Of a stretch of 44,041 nt of DNA, positions 25,543 to 35,971 are shown in pieces. The stretch is from Bacillota bacterium. GTDB taxonomy: Bacteria; Bacillota; Sulfobacillia; Sulfobacillales; JAIMBI01. The stretch spans positions 1 through 44,041 of the forward strand of contig JAJZYZ010000016.1 of NCBI GenBank assembly GCA_021797815.1. The letters run 5' to 3'. Under the pieces are notes generated by a model, which made no database searches, was not told the origin of the DNA, and was given only the letters and a program-made list of their open reading frames with translations. The first letter of the stretch is position 1. Every line of letters starts with the position of its first letter. A program made the translations under genes and the position numbers.

Positions 25543-26073
25543 TTGGCGGAAAAGGAATGGTACGTCATCCATACGTACTCCGGGTACGAGAACAAGGTGA
25601 AGGCGAACCTGGAGAAGCGCGTGGAGTCCATGAACATGGAGGACAAGATCTTTCAGGTCGAAGTTCCCATGGAAGAGGAGCTCGAGGTCAAGGACGGCAA
25701 GAAGCGTCTCGTCAAAAAGAAGACGTTCCCCGGCTATGTCCTCGTGCAGATGATCATGACGGACGACTCCTGGTACGTGGTGCGCAACACCCCGGGCGTG
25801 ACCGGCTTCGTCGGTTCGGGTTCGCGGCCCATCCCGCTCCTGGAAGAGGAGATGAAAATCATCCTCGGCCAGGTCAAGCGCGAGGTGCAGGTGCCGAAGA
25901 TCCGGGTTGAGGTGGGCCAGTCCGTGGAGGTTCGGGACGGACCCTTCGAGGGATTCACGGGCGTCGTGGAGGAAGTCCATCCGGACCGTGGCAAGGTGCG
26001 GGTGGTCGTATCCATGTTCGGCCGCGACACACCATTGGAATTGGATTTCGGTCAGATTCAAGAGTTGCATTAG
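25543..26073 (+). CDS. nusG: Transcription elongation/termination factor NusG
   Basis: This protein of about 176 residues has an NGN domain (KEWYVIHTYSGYENKVKANLEKR, FPGYVLVQM, NTPGVTGFVGSG) and a C-terminal KOW domain (VEVRDGPFEGFTGVVEEVHPDRGKVRVVVSMFGRDTPLELDF). It binds the RNA polymerase clamp and couples to ribosomal protein S10 or Rho. TTG at 25543 is chosen because homologues begin just there and GGGGAGG lies 12 bp upstream; the upstream in-frame TTG at 25519 would add eight atypical residues. Confidence 0.96.
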   Translation: MAEKEWYVIHTYSGYENKVKANLEKRVESMNMEDKIFQVEVPMEEELEVKDGKKRLVKKKTFPGYVLVQMIMTDDSWYVVRNTPGVTGFVGSGSRPIPLLEEEMKIILGQVKREVQVPKIRVEVGQSVEVRDGPFEGFTGVVEEVHPDRGKVRVVVSMFGRDTPLELDFGQIQELH

Positions 26074-26118
26074 GTCGCCGCGAGCAGGCGGCAGCGGAGT
26101 GGGAGGAACGTAGAGCGC

Positions 26119-26544
26119 ATGGCCAAGAAAGTCGTGGCCGTCATCAAACTGCAGATCCAGGCGGGCAAAGCTACCCCGGCCCCGCCCGTTGGCCCGGCCC
26201 TCGGCCAGCACGGCGTCAACATTATGGCGTTCGTGAAGGAGTACAACGAGCGTACGGCCAGCCAGACGGGTCTCGTGATTCCGGTCGAGATCTCGGTCTT
26301 TGAGGACCGGTCATTCAGCTTTGTCACGAAGACGCCGCCGGCGGCCGTGCTGATCAAGAAGGCACTCAATCTCGAGAGCGGCTCCAACACGCCCAACACG
26401 AAGAAGGTCGGGCAGTTGAACCGCGCGCGGCTCCGCGAGATTGCGGAGACCAAGCTTCCGGATCTCAATACAGACAACCTGGAGGCGGCCATGCAGATGC
26501 TTGCGGGCACCGCCAGGAGCATGGGCGTCGAAATCGTCGACTGA
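26119..26544 (+). CDS. rplK: Ribosomal protein uL11
   Basis: This 141-residue protein is part of the GTPase-associated centre and binds 23S rRNA. The signature [27 protein letters not shown] is present, as is the C-terminal RNA-binding domain ending in [15 protein letters not shown]. Length is standard. It lies 45 bp after nusG and 53 bp before rplA. Confidence 0.98.
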   Translation: MAKKVVAVIKLQIQAGKATPAPPVGPALGQHGVNIMAFVKEYNERTASQTGLVIPVEISVFEDRSFSFVTKTPPAAVLIKKALNLESGSNTPNTKKVGQLNRARLREIAETKLPDLNTDNLEAAMQMLAGTARSMGVEIVD

Positions 26545-26597
26545 CGGCCGTTCGTGGGAGGCTCGTGCCGTTTGACCACACAGGAGGGAAGAGTCTG

Positions 26598-27308
26598 ATG
26601 TCCAAAGTGACCAAGCACCAGCGGGAAGTCGCAGCCCTTTACGATCGGGACCGGTTGTACAGCCTGGAAGAGGCCGTGGCCCTCACCCGCAAGCTTGCGC
26701 GGGCCAAGTTTGACGAGACCGTCGAGGTGGCCGTTCGTCTCGGCGTCGACCCCCGCCATGCCGATCAGGTGGTGCGGGGAGCGGTGGTCTTGCCGCGCGG
26801 CACCGGACGCATGGCGCGGGTGGCCGTTTTCGCCAAAGGCGACAAGGCTAAGGAAGCGGAGCAGGCCGGCGCGGACGTCGTGGGCGCGGAAGACCTCGTG
26901 GCCCGGGTCCGCGAAGGCTGGCTTGACTTTGATTCCGCCGTCGCCACCCCAGACATGATGGGAGCGGTCGGTCAGCTCGGGCGCATCCTCGGCCCGCGCG
27001 GACTCATGCCGAACCCGAAGACCGGCACGGTGACGTTTGATGTGGCCCACGCGGTCCAGGAGATCAAGGCGGGCAAGGTGGAGTTCCGCTGCGACCAGGC
27101 GGGAATCGTGCACGGACCGATGGGGAAGGTAAGCTTCGAGGACGAGGCGCTGTTGGAAAACGTGCGGGCGTTCATCGACTCCATCGTGCGTGCCAAGCCG
27201 ACGGGAGCCAAGGGGCAGTACGTTCGCACCATTGCGCTCTCGACGACCATGGGCCCCGGCATCAAGGTAAACCCGGCGGGTATGGAGCGTTTGTCCGCTT
27301 CCGCCTGA
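26598..27308 (+). CDS. rplA: Ribosomal protein uL1
   Basis: This 236-residue L1-stalk protein begins [26 protein letters not shown] and contains the family signature [23 protein letters not shown] 26598 has AGGAGGG about 9 bp upstream, so the longer upstream frame is rejected. In many bacteria L1 represses its own rplK-rplA mRNA; no such site is evident here. A strong terminator follows, and rplJ is not next. Confidence 0.98.
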   Translation: MSKVTKHQREVAALYDRDRLYSLEEAVALTRKLARAKFDETVEVAVRLGVDPRHADQVVRGAVVLPRGTGRMARVAVFAKGDKAKEAEQAGADVVGAEDLVARVREGWLDFDSAVATPDMMGAVGQLGRILGPRGLMPNPKTGTVTFDVAHAVQEIKAGKVEFRCDQAGIVHGPMGKVSFEDEALLENVRAFIDSIVRAKPTGAKGQYVRTIALSTTMGPGIKVNPAGMERLSASA

Positions 27309-27332
27309 CCACGGCGACGCCGTTATCCTGAC

Positions 27333-27370
27333 GGGCCCCCATCTTTCGAGGGATGGGGGCCCGATTTTTT
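27333..27370 (+). terminator. Rho-independent terminator after rplA
   Basis: GGGCCCCCATC (27333-27343) and GATGGGGGCCC (27352-27362) form a perfect 11-bp stem, followed by GA and six T residues. It closes the rpmG-secE-nusG-rplK-rplA operon. Confidence 0.95.
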
Positions 27371-27489
27371 GTCCATTGTCGTCCCGACATGCGGTTACTC
27401 CAACGCTAACACGGTGTGAGCGCATCCAGATGAGGCGCATACCCGGAGTTCCGGACATAATCCGCCGCGCCAGGAGGCAGGACCACACG

Positions 27490-27672
27490 ATGCAAGAGGC
27501 GGGAAGCCTGTACGTCGGCGCGGGTTTCGCGTGCGTCGAGCGATTGGCTATCATGTCCGGAGGAACGCTTGGTGTCCGCGATCGTCTGTTGCTGGGGACT
27601 CCGGCACTCGTCTTCGGCATCGTTCTAGGAGTCGTCGGCAAAGCCTCGTTCGACGCAACGCCGGGCGAGTGA
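27490..27672 (+). CDS. Possible small hydrophobic protein upstream of ddl
   Basis: A 60-codon frame from ATG 27490 ends 17 bp before ddl. AGGAGG occurs 12 bp upstream, a little far. The C-terminal half has one hydrophobic stretch (LLLGTPALVFGIVLGVVGKA). I recognise no family, and the GC bias at third positions is only moderate, so it may be non-coding leader sequence. Confidence 0.3.
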   Translation: MQEAGSLYVGAGFACVERLAIMSGGTLGVRDRLLLGTPALVFGIVLGVVGKASFDATPGE

Positions 27673-27689
27673 GAAGGGTAGGTCGGGTC

Positions 27690-28742
27690 ATGCCACGCGT
27701 AATCGTGATGATGGGTGGGCCGTCCTCGGAGCATGAAGTCTCTCTGGCTTCGGGCCGCATGGTGGCCGATGCCCTGCCCCGTGACCGCTACCAGGTCGCC
27801 GCCCTTGTCATCGGGCGCGATGGACGCTGGGCGCTTACACCTCCCGAGGAGCTCGCCGCGCTCGAACCGCATCCGGTGGAGGGCGCGTTGGTGCCGGTCC
27901 ACCCCTCGGAAACACTCGCGGGGATGCAGGAGCTTGGTCATGCGGACGTCGTGTTCCTGGCGTTTCACGGAAAGTTTGGCGAAGACGGAACCTTGCAGGG
28001 CATGCTGGAAACCCTCGGCATTCCCTATACAGGCAGCGGGCCTCTAGCTTCGGCGCTGGCCATGCACAAAGACAAGGCCAAGGACGTTTTCCGCATGAAC
28101 GGCCTTCTGGTGCCCGAGGGACAGGTAGTAACGGTCGACCAGGTGCGAGCCGACCTGGCGGGCACCGTGACCCGGCTGCTCGCGGTCGTGGGACTGCCGG
28201 CGGTGGTAAAGCCGAATCAGGGGGGCTCGAGTCTCGGTGTGAGTCTCGTCGAGACCGGGGAGCAGTTGGAGGCCGCCCTCATGGCGGCGGCGCGGCAGGA
28301 CGCCTATGTGCTGGTGGAGGAGAAAGTAGAGGGAGTTGAGCTTACCTGCCCGATTCTGGAGACGGAAGAAGGGCTGCCGCAAGCGCTCCCCGTGATCGAG
28401 ATTGTCCCCCACCGCGGTGCTTTCTTCGACTTCGCTTCCAAGTACGAGAATGGGGGTGCCGACGAGATCGTTCCGGCACGCATTTCCGACGCGGTCAAAG
28501 ATGCCTGCCAGCAGGCGGCCCTCACGGCGCACCGGGCCTTCGGGTGCGCGGGGTTCTCCCGCACGGACATGATCTGGACGCAGCGAGGACCTGTGGTGCT
28601 CGAGATCAACACGATTCCCGGCATGACGCCAAACTCGCTCCTGCCCCGGTCGGCCCGGGCCGCAGGCATCGAGTTCTCGGCCCTGGTGGACCGCCTGGTG
28701 CGCCTCGCCCTCACGCGCGCGGAGCGTGAACGAAAGCTCTGA
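27690..28742 (+). CDS. ddl: D-alanine--D-alanine ligase
   Basis: This 350-residue ATP-grasp enzyme makes D-Ala-D-Ala for peptidoglycan. Motifs in order are GGPSSEHEVSLASG at the N-terminus, FHGKFGEDGTLQGMLE with IPYTGSG, PNQGGSSLGVSL, and the metal-binding EINTIPGMTPNSLLP near the end. ATG 27690 is the family-consistent start, with AAGGGTAGG upstream; the longer open frame reaching back to 27531 is not needed. The residues after IPYTGSG do not by themselves separate D-Ala from D-lactate specificity. Confidence 0.96.
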   Translation: MPRVIVMMGGPSSEHEVSLASGRMVADALPRDRYQVAALVIGRDGRWALTPPEELAALEPHPVEGALVPVHPSETLAGMQELGHADVVFLAFHGKFGEDGTLQGMLETLGIPYTGSGPLASALAMHKDKAKDVFRMNGLLVPEGQVVTVDQVRADLAGTVTRLLAVVGLPAVVKPNQGGSSLGVSLVETGEQLEAALMAAARQDAYVLVEEKVEGVELTCPILETEEGLPQALPVIEIVPHRGAFFDFASKYENGGADEIVPARISDAVKDACQQAALTAHRAFGCAGFSRTDMIWTQRGPVVLEINTIPGMTPNSLLPRSARAAGIEFSALVDRLVRLALTRAERERKL

Positions 28743-28906
28743 ACTCGAAGCCCTCCCGGCTGCGGCGGGTGCCCGAGCTGCCGACCACCGCACCGCGCGG
28801 ACCGCTGTTTTATCGCAGATAAGCTCATTTAGAGGTGTCGGCCGCATGCCGCATCCGTGCCCGTCAATTCCCAAAGACTGTTAAGCTTCAAGACGGGAGG
28901 GCACCG

Positions 28907-30049
28907 ATGCCCGGCGTGCAGCCGCCACGAAGTTTTCGCGACCAGGTCGCGTTCGCGCGCGACATCGTGCTGGTGTTGTTTGGCGCGGGCGTCATCGTGG
29001 CGGCCATCTGGACCGTACTCTCCCGCGTCGGCGACGTCGTGCTGGTGCTCATCCTGTCGATGATGTTCAGCATGTTCCTGTCGCCGTCGGTGAAGGTGCT
29101 GAATCGGTACATGGCCCGGCCCTGGGCCGTGCTCATCGTCGTGACGGCCGCGACGGCCCTTTTTCTGGGCGGCGGGGTGCTGGTCATCACCATCCTCATC
29201 GGACAGTTGGCGGGGCTGGCCGTCAACCTGCCGCATGAATTGACCCAGGTGGCCAATTCGGCGAGCCATCTGCTGGTCCTGGCCAAGCAGCTTGGGGTCA
29301 GCACCCAGGTGAGCGCGCTGGAAGGACGACTCGTCTCGAGCGTGGGAACGGTGTCGCGGGTGGTGCTGACCCAATCTCTGCACTTTCTTCTGGGGCTGGT
29401 ATCCGCCCTGGGCGATGCCGTCATCACGATTTTCATCACCGTCTACCTGCTTCTCGACACCCACCGCATCCAGGCCGCCATCCTCCGCCTCGTGCCGACG
29501 GGCAGCCGTTCGAGCATGCTGGACGTTCAGACGACAGTCACCCGGGTCATCCGCGGGTATCTTCGCGGCCAGCTGACCCTGTCGCTGGTGGTGGGCCTCG
29601 GGTTTGGCCTCGGCTCGTGGTTTATCGGGCTGCCCTATCCGTTTGCGCTCGGAGTATTTGCGGGCCTCATGGAACTCATACCCCTTCTGGGCCCGGTGCT
29701 GGCCGCTATCATTCCTTTCCTGCTGGCTCTTTTCGGCCATCATCCCTACGTACAGGGGCTCGAGGTGGTCGTGCTCTACACCGCGGTGCATGTGCTGGAG
29801 TCGCAGATCCTGGTCCCGCGCATCATGCGGAGCCAGGTGGGACTTCACCCCGTGCTGTCGGTGGTGGCCCTCATGACGGGGGCTCTGCTGCTCGGCATCT
29901 GGGGAGCCGTTTTCGCCGTTCCGGTAGCCGGTATCATCGTGGCTGCCTGGATTGCCGGCGTCGGGGCGTGGCGCCGCCGGCTTGTCCTCCAAAGCCCGCT
30001 GTTGATGCCAGAACCCGTGCGCGGAGAAGACACGGGTCCTCGAAGATAG
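28907..30049 (+). CDS. AI-2E family transporter / PerM-like membrane protein
   Basis: This 380-residue integral membrane protein has about eight helices: paired helices near the N-terminus, a soluble helical section around 110-160, then a C-terminal block including GLPYPFALGVFAGLMELIPLLGPVLAAIIPFLLAL. The LMELIPLLGP signature and the VLESQILVPRIMRSQVGLHPVLSVVALM segment define the family. Members export AI-2 or act in ion homeostasis; which applies is unknown. GGGAGG lies 6 bp before the ATG. It is convergent with the lipoprotein gene. Confidence 0.92.
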   Translation: MPGVQPPRSFRDQVAFARDIVLVLFGAGVIVAAIWTVLSRVGDVVLVLILSMMFSMFLSPSVKVLNRYMARPWAVLIVVTAATALFLGGGVLVITILIGQLAGLAVNLPHELTQVANSASHLLVLAKQLGVSTQVSALEGRLVSSVGTVSRVVLTQSLHFLLGLVSALGDAVITIFITVYLLLDTHRIQAAILRLVPTGSRSSMLDVQTTVTRVIRGYLRGQLTLSLVVGLGFGLGSWFIGLPYPFALGVFAGLMELIPLLGPVLAAIIPFLLALFGHHPYVQGLEVVVLYTAVHVLESQILVPRIMRSQVGLHPVLSVVALMTGALLLGIWGAVFAVPVAGIIVAAWIAGVGAWRRRLVLQSPLLMPEPVRGEDTGPRR

Positions 30050-30157
30050 CGAGAAGCCGAGGGCTGGCGGGGACGTGACCGGTACGGCCAGGGAACGGCA
30101 GTCACGGCTGTCGTCGGCGATGCGTCCCGCGTCAGCCTGGGATGGCCGCGTCCTTCA

Positions 30158-31405
30158 TCACGAGCGTGCGAGGAGGCGCGGCGAAAAGGCGCTCCAGCCC
30201 CCGCGGGCAAACTCCCACAGCACGCCCGGTCCGCTCGGACTTTGGAGAAGAACAAAGCCCGTGCGGGGACCGACAAAGTCCGCACAAGAGCTCACCCGGC
30301 CGCTTTGGATGCTGGCCGCCAGCCGCGGCGGAAGCGGCATCGCCGCCCATGTTCGCGCCGCATTGACTGTCCGGTAGAGCCGCTGTCCGGTCCAGAGCCA
30401 CCAGACCCGGGACCCCGCGGCAAATAGACGAACGACGGGCGGCACCCCCCGCATCAAGATCGGCTGTCCGGTCCGCGCCCACTGCCCATTCGCCGTCGGA
30501 GCCGACAGGACTGACAGCCGCGTCACGGTCGCCGCCGCGTTCTCGGCGCTTGCCACCGTGACCCATGCCGCACTGGTCGGAACCGGGATGGGCGCGTTGA
30601 GCTGCCAGGTGCCGGGAGTCCCGGAAAAGCGGGGCGCCGGCACCGACGCCGGCGTCCACGTGGCACCGCCGTCGGCCGTTTGATACAACACCGGTGACTC
30701 GGGGGCGCCTGACACCGTTACCAGGGTGCTGGCCGGAAGCCATCCGTCGATCGAGGTTGTCGCGACAGCTGTCCCCTTAATGCCCAGGGTCGTCGTCCCC
30801 GCAGGCGTATCCCCCTCGCCGAGGGCGGTCCAGGACGCTCCGCCATTTACGGTCTCCCACAGTTGAGTAGCATCCCGTCCCGTTCCACCGGCGAGCGTAT
30901 CGAGGCACCACAACGTTTTGTCCGTACGAATGCTGCAGCGAAGCTCGGGGTAGCCCTCGCCGGCCCGTGTGCTCCGGGGAAGCGGCGCGGACTCAAAACG
31001 CCAGCTCTCACCCGGCGCAAGGACTCCTGTGGTGATCTGCAGGCGCGAGTCCGACGACATCGTGAGCGACACCAAGAGGAGACGTCCGTCGGGCCCGGCA
31101 GAGAGCCTTGAATGGCTGCCGACCGGGTGGACGGGCGCCCACGTGTGGCCCGCATTGTCCGTTTGATAGAGCACGGAGAGGCTGATGGCCGCACCGGCGC
31201 GCGGCGTCGTCATGGCGATGGCCTGGAGGCCTGCGCTTGCGGTCGCTCCGGGGGCTGACGATGTCGATGAGGCTCGTCGGCCGGGCGGGCGGGAGGACGG
31301 AGCACGGCTCCCCTGAACACCACACCCCGCCATCAGCGAAGCCGCCGCCAGCAGCAGAAGAAACCGTCCCGGTGAGCCCTTCCCCACGGCGGACCGTGCA
31401 CGCAC
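30158..31405 (-). CDS. BNR/Asp-box beta-propeller lipoprotein
   Basis: This 415-residue protein has a lipoprotein signal peptide with lipobox LMAGC (Cys28), followed by a Ser/Pro/Arg-rich linker. At least four Asp-box-like repeats are visible: YQTDNAGHTW (80-89), WETVNGGASW, YQTADGGATW and YRTVNAARTW. This indicates a surface beta-propeller related to sialidase/photosystem-assembly folds. No sialidase active site is evident. It lies downstream of the MacAB-like genes on the same strand, across a 248-bp gap in which I see no gene, so co-transcription is possible but not shown. Confidence 0.85.
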   Translation of the reverse strand: MRARSAVGKGSPGRFLLLLAAASLMAGCGVQGSRAPSSRPPGRRASSTSSAPGATASAGLQAIAMTTPRAGAAISLSVLYQTDNAGHTWAPVHPVGSHSRLSAGPDGRLLLVSLTMSSDSRLQITTGVLAPGESWRFESAPLPRSTRAGEGYPELRCSIRTDKTLWCLDTLAGGTGRDATQLWETVNGGASWTALGEGDTPAGTTTLGIKGTAVATTSIDGWLPASTLVTVSGAPESPVLYQTADGGATWTPASVPAPRFSGTPGTWQLNAPIPVPTSAAWVTVASAENAAATVTRLSVLSAPTANGQWARTGQPILMRGVPPVVRLFAAGSRVWWLWTGQRLYRTVNAARTWAAMPLPPRLAASIQSGRVSSCADFVGPRTGFVLLQSPSGPGVLWEFARGGWSAFSPRLLARS

Positions 31406-31653
31406 GGCATACCTGCCTCTCTTCTTCCACCGCCCCGCCCGGTGCCCGATCCTGCTTCTGGCTGTAGCAACGAATGGCGGCGAGACTAAGTTTCGATGGG
31501 GGCGTCGCCCCGAGGCCTGGGTGTCGCTCGGACAGCCTCAAATGCCCCGGACGCCGCGAAAGATATGCCGGCTCGGCATCCCACCGGCGCCTGATGGCCG
31601 CGCTCGAGTCTGGGTGCGGCTTCGCTCCCCATGCGATATGGCGTGGAACCGCG

Positions 31654-32820
31654 CTATCCGGTGTAGCGGAGGGCCTCGATGGGATTCAGGCGTGAGGCCC
31701 GAAGGGCCGGATAGAGTCCGAACCCAAGCCCCACCACGGTGCTGAAGACGAAGGCCAGGACGACCGACGTGGGCGAGAAGACGGCGGGACTGTGGAGGAT
31801 GAGAGGGGCAAGGCGCAGAAGGGCCACGCCAACGCCGATGCCAAGGAGCCCCCCGGTCAGGCTCACCCCCATGGACTCGAGGAGAAACTGAAGCACGACG
31901 TCTTCGGGAACACCCCCGACCGCGCGTCGGATGCCAATCTCCCGCGTCCGTTCGGTGACCGAGACCAGCATGATGTTCATGATCCCGATCCCGCCCACCA
32001 GCAGGGACACGGCAGCAGTGCCGGCCAGAAGGTCGGTGAACGTCTGGCGCGTGGCCGACAGGGCAGCCAGGACCTGGTCCTCCGATTGAACGTTCACAGC
32101 GCTCGGACTGCCGTAAAGATTGGTGTAGAGATTGGTGAGCCAGCCGTCCACCAGCGCCGCCTGGGAGGCGGAGGCGGCCTGGACCATCACGAGGCTCAGG
32201 CCGTTGGTACCGAGAAGAGCCTGGGCGGTTGACAGGGGAATGAACACCTCGTTGTCCTGGCTGGTGCCCGGTCCCTGCCCCACCGGATTCAACACGCCCA
32301 CGATGCGAAATTGCTGGCCCAAAAGCGCCACCGACTGTCCGACCGGGTCGCTGTGTCCGAAGAGATTGGCACTGACGCTGGCGCCTAACACGACCACGTG
32401 ACGGCCGAACTGAGCGTCGACGGAGCTTAGAAAACGACCGCCGGCCAGATGAAGCGATCCCAAGTCGGCGTATGCCGGGGTGGTGCCCACCACGGGCGCC
32501 GCCACCGTCGTCGTGCCTGCCGTGAGTTTGCCGCCAGAGTCCAATACCGGCACGACTCGCTCCGCCAGGGACACATTCTGGCGGATGTAGGGCACCTCGG
32601 CGGTCGTGAAGGAGGTGCCCGCCGCCGGGCTGACAAAGAGCAGGTTGGTCCCCAGGGTTTCGATGCGGGACGTGACCGCACTGGAGGCGCCGTTGCCGAT
32701 GGCCACCAGCACAATCACGGCGGCGACGCCAATCACCACCCCCAGCATGGTCAGCAGGGTGCGAAGCTTATGACCCCATATCCCGTGCCAGGCCACCCGC
32801 GCCGCATCACTCCAGCTCAT
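31654..32820 (-). CDS. ABC transporter permease, MacB/FtsX family
   Basis: This 388-residue permease has one N-terminal transmembrane helix ([27 protein letters not shown]), a large extracytoplasmic MacB-PCD domain, then three C-terminal helices, the first including [31 protein letters not shown], which is diagnostic. It overlaps the ATPase gene by 14 bp. With the adaptor and ATPase it forms a MacAB-like tripartite exporter or mechanotransmitter; the substrate is unknown. Confidence 0.95.
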   Translation of the reverse strand: MSWSDAARVAWHGIWGHKLRTLLTMLGVVIGVAAVIVLVAIGNGASSAVTSRIETLGTNLLFVSPAAGTSFTTAEVPYIRQNVSLAERVVPVLDSGGKLTAGTTTVAAPVVGTTPAYADLGSLHLAGGRFLSSVDAQFGRHVVVLGASVSANLFGHSDPVGQSVALLGQQFRIVGVLNPVGQGPGTSQDNEVFIPLSTAQALLGTNGLSLVMVQAASASQAALVDGWLTNLYTNLYGSPSAVNVQSEDQVLAALSATRQTFTDLLAGTAAVSLLVGGIGIMNIMLVSVTERTREIGIRRAVGGVPEDVVLQFLLESMGVSLTGGLLGIGVGVALLRLAPLILHSPAVFSPTSVVLAFVFSTVVGLGFGLYPALRASRLNPIEALRYTG

Positions 32821-33502
32821 CGCTGTCCTCCCCCGGCAGCGCCGTCCGCAAGCGCCCGTCCTGCATGCGCAGCACGCGCTCGCACGCGCCCGCTACGTCG
32901 GGGGCATGGGTGACGACGACCACGGTGCGCCCGGTCCGGTGCAGTTCTTGCAGAACCTTCAAGATCTCCCGACCGGTGGCCGCATCCAGGTTGCCCGTGG
33001 GCTCGTCGGCCAGGAGCAAGGGGGGATCGCCCACGAGCGCCCGGGCAATCGCGACGCGCTGCTGCTGTCCCCCTGACAGCTGCATGGGATAGTGACGCAG
33101 CCGTTCACCCAACCCCATGGCTTCCAGAGCCTCGACGGCCCGCCGTTTCCGGATGCGGAGCGGGACTCGCCGGTAGATGAGCGGCAGTTCCACGTTGCCC
33201 ATGGCCGTGAGCGTGGGGATCAGATTGAAATTCTGAAATACGAAGCCGATGGTGCGGTTCCGTTCATGGGACCACATCACGGGGTCGAAGCGCCCCACTT
33301 CCCGCCCGTTCAGCCAATACTGGCCACCGGTGGCCGCGTCGAGACCGGCAAGGATATTCATCAAGGTGGTCTTGCCGCATCCCGACTGTCCCATGATGGC
33401 CACCATGGCCCCCGCCTCGATGTCGAACGTGACGTCGTGCAGCGCCCGGAACGTATTGGGACCGAGCTGATAGTCCTTGGTTAGGTGACTGACACGAATC
33501 AC
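32807..33502 (-). CDS. ABC transporter ATPase, MacB/LolD type
   Basis: This 231-residue nucleotide-binding subunit has Walker [10 protein letters not shown], a Q loop in VFQNFNLIP, the signature [15 protein letters not shown], Walker [13 protein letters not shown] and the switch His in VVTHAPD. It powers the permease encoded just downstream. The start overlaps the adaptor stop by 4 bp, giving tight coupling. Confidence 0.97.
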   Translation of the reverse strand: MIRVSHLTKDYQLGPNTFRALHDVTFDIEAGAMVAIMGQSGCGKTTLMNILAGLDAATGGQYWLNGREVGRFDPVMWSHERNRTIGFVFQNFNLIPTLTAMGNVELPLIYRRVPLRIRKRRAVEALEAMGLGERLRHYPMQLSGGQQQRVAIARALVGDPPLLLADEPTGNLDAATGREILKVLQELHRTGRTVVVVTHAPDVAGACERVLRMQDGRLRTALPGEDSDELE

Positions 33503-35085
33503 GCCTTGCCTCCCTTGCGGGAGCCGCGCCGTCTGGCGCCGGAACGATGGACCCCGCGCCCCCGGGCTTTTAGGCGGAGCTTGCCGGCCGAGGAGGTGGG
33601 GACGGCCACGACGACCTGCGTCCCGACGTGGAGGAACGACGAGCGGACCGCCACCTTGGACGGCGTCTGCAGGATGACATGAACCGGAACAGCCTTGGTG
33701 GTCGACCCGTTCAGCACCAGCACCACGGCGTGCCCGCCGTGCGTGCGCAGTGCGGCGAGAGGCACCGTGAGGGCGTTTTTCACCTTCTGGAGCACGATGC
33801 TCACATTGCTGCTGACACCGTAGTACGGAAACTTGGGCCAGCCGGTCAAACCGGCGGTGACCGAAAAGGAGGCGACACCGTTCGTGTAGGCGGCCACCGG
33901 GGCGATGGCGGTCACGACGCCCGTCAAGCGGTGACCGGGGTACGCAGGCAGGCTCGCCACGAGGTGCTGGCCCACATGAATTTCCCCTATGTTGGTTTCC
34001 GGCACCGTTACCGTCACGGACCTGCCGCCCGACGCCACCGTGACCACGGGTGTGTTTACGCTCGCCGGGTCGCTGTCGGCCGCCGTCACCATCCCCGCGA
34101 ACGGAGCCCGCATTGTAAGGGCCGCCACCTCATTGGTGAGGGCCGCCACGGAAGCCTGGTCTCCCTGCACCACGGAGCGGGCCTGGGCCTCGGCGGCGCT
34201 GAGGGCCGCGGCGCTGTCAGTGACAAACGCGTTATTCAAGGCGACCTGGCTCGCGGCAAGTGCGCTCTCATCCTGGACGACCCGGGAGGCGAGTGCGGGA
34301 TCGCTGACCTGCAGCAGGACCGTCGAGGGCGCAGCACTGGCCCCCTGCGCAATCTCGACGCTGGCGACCGTGCCGGCCGCGGGACTGCTGTACGTGGTTC
34401 CCCCCTGGGTGGCAAGGGCCTCGCCGGCGGTGACGGTCTGACCCGCTGCCACCAGAAGGTGCACGGGCCCGTTGGCCGAGGCGCGGATTGTCAGGGAGGC
34501 GAGGAGGGCCTGGTCGTTCTGGAGGGTGTCTGCGGCCACCGTCACATTGTCGCGCGCCTCCTGAATGCTGGCCGCCGCTCCGTTGCTGGTGGCCGGGCTT
34601 TCGGCGGCCGACAGCCCCGCCTGCGCCTTTTGCAGCGCGGCCTCCGCGCTGGACAGCGCGGTCTGAAGGCCCGGGTCGGTCATCTGGCCCAGAATCTGAC
34701 CTGAGACCACCGCCTGCCCCACCTGAACCCGAAGAGCGCTGACACTGGCGGAAGCGTCGGGCAGCGTGAACGTGGTGGTAGCAGTCGGCAGCACTTGGCC
34801 GGTGTCCTGGTAGGTGAGGGTTACGGTGCCACGGCGAACCGGGGCCGTGACATAACGGAGGACCGGAGGCGGCTCGCTGGCCCGGACAACGCCATAGGTG
34901 GCGCCGGCCAGCACGAGGCCGGTTCCGCAGGCCAAAAGCACGACGCGGGGCATGGACAGTCGGACTTTGCCAGGACGCGGACCCGGATCGAGCGGCGTCT
35001 GCAGGGTTCTCACCCTTCCCTTCAAGACAGGTCCGCTCTCGGCTCCGACGATGGGGATGCGGACTGGCCAACGGACGGTTGACAA
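33499..35085 (-). CDS. HlyD/MacA-like periplasmic adaptor (membrane fusion) protein
   Basis: This protein of up to 528 residues has an N-terminal membrane anchor (MPRVVLLACGTGLVLAGATYGVV, residues 45-67), biotinyl-lipoyl-like half motifs around an alanine-rich coiled-coil hairpin (about 125-310), then beta-barrel domains and a basic Arg/Lys/Gly-rich C-terminal tail. The longest frame starts at TTG 35085; a later GTG or Met45 may be the real start. It leads the adaptor-ATPase-permease operon. A second lipoyl-like segment (SSPAAGTVASVEIAQGA) lies within the hairpin region. Confidence 0.88.
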   Translation of the reverse strand: MSTVRWPVRIPIVGAESGPVLKGRVRTLQTPLDPGPRPGKVRLSMPRVVLLACGTGLVLAGATYGVVRASEPPPVLRYVTAPVRRGTVTLTYQDTGQVLPTATTTFTLPDASASVSALRVQVGQAVVSGQILGQMTDPGLQTALSSAEAALQKAQAGLSAAESPATSNGAAASIQEARDNVTVAADTLQNDQALLASLTIRASANGPVHLLVAAGQTVTAGEALATQGGTTYSSPAAGTVASVEIAQGASAAPSTVLLQVSDPALASRVVQDESALAASQVALNNAFVTDSAAALSAAEAQARSVVQGDQASVAALTNEVAALTMRAPFAGMVTAADSDPASVNTPVVTVASGGRSVTVTVPETNIGEIHVGQHLVASLPAYPGHRLTGVVTAIAPVAAYTNGVASFSVTAGLTGWPKFPYYGVSSNVSIVLQKVKNALTVPLAALRTHGGHAVVLVLNGSTTKAVPVHVILQTPSKVAVRSSFLHVGTQVVVAVPTSSAGKLRLKARGRGVHRSGARRRGSRKGGKA

Positions 35086-35424
35086 CGGGTAACAACGGTT
35101 AAGAACGGATGCACGGACACTGGTCGGTCACGGTGACGTTAGCAGGCCATTGTCAAGAAGCTATCAAGGTCGAAAAGAATGCGAACCGCGCACGTCTTGA
35201 CGGGCCGTCGTCGCCGTGCCGGCGTGACCCGCGTGCCCGTAGCGCTTCGCAATCCTGCGCGCTCGTCTGCCGGTGGCCCACATCCTATACGACGCTCCTT
35301 CGATTTCTTCACAGAACCTTGATGCGGCCCATCTACACTGCTGTCCGGTTGGTAATGGACGAAACCCGACCGGGCCGCGAGAGCGCGGCCGTGGGCGCCG
35401 TCCCACGTGAGCGGAGGTCGTGAG
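35086..35424. other. Divergent intergenic region
   Basis: This 339-bp region separates the leftward adaptor operon from the rightward lipoprotein gene and must hold both promoters. I see no clear gene. TTGTCAAGAAGC at about 35152 and TTCACA at about 35311 are weak -35-like elements without a convincing -10 at standard spacing. Confidence 0.4.
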
Positions 35425-35808
35425 GTGGAAATTGGAAAAGCTCTTCGGCGGGGAATCCTGGGAGCCGCAATGGTGTTCCTCATCGCCGGCGTCACGGCAT
35501 GCGGGTCAACGACGCCGACCGCGGCCGCGTCTTCCACGACCTCCCGCTCCCATCATCACCCGGCGCATCATGCGCAGCGCCGGCGCCTGCACGGAAAGAT
35601 CACCGCGCTCACGGCGACCACGCTGACCATCACGACGAAGAAAGGCATCGCGCGCACGGTTCACTACACGAGCACCACCCGGGTGAGAAGCGGGCACACC
35701 AGAGATTCGACCACCGCTCTCAAACTCGGCGAAGTGGTCACGGTATTGGAGAGGCGCGGGAGCGCCGTACTGCGGGCCGCGGCGATCCGGATCCGGCCCG
35801 GCACGTGA
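35425..35808 (+). CDS. Small lipoprotein with DUF5666-like beta domain
   Basis: This 127-residue protein has a signal peptide ending in lipobox IAGVTAC, a low-complexity Ser/Thr/His linker (SRSHHHPAHHAQRRR), and a small beta domain GKITALTATTLTITTKKG...LKLGEVVTV...AAAIRI resembling DUF5666 repeats. GTG 35425 with GGAGG upstream is preferred over GTG 35407. The His-rich linker could bind metal. The role is unknown. Confidence 0.7.
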   Translation: MEIGKALRRGILGAAMVFLIAGVTACGSTTPTAAASSTTSRSHHHPAHHAQRRRLHGKITALTATTLTITTKKGIARTVHYTSTTRVRSGHTRDSTTALKLGEVVTVLERRGSAVLRAAAIRIRPGT

Positions 35809-35971
35809 GCCTCGCTGACGGCTGACGGCCGCGCGGAGCAGATTCAGATCGGCCGGCGTCCTAAGATTGGCAGGCGCGGTGGCTCAGGAAGGCAGACCGG
35901 AGGGGAGCGTTGGCCGCTGCTTGAGACGCCCGCGGGAGCCTCAAGCGGCGCGCGGCAGAGCCGGCAGTGCC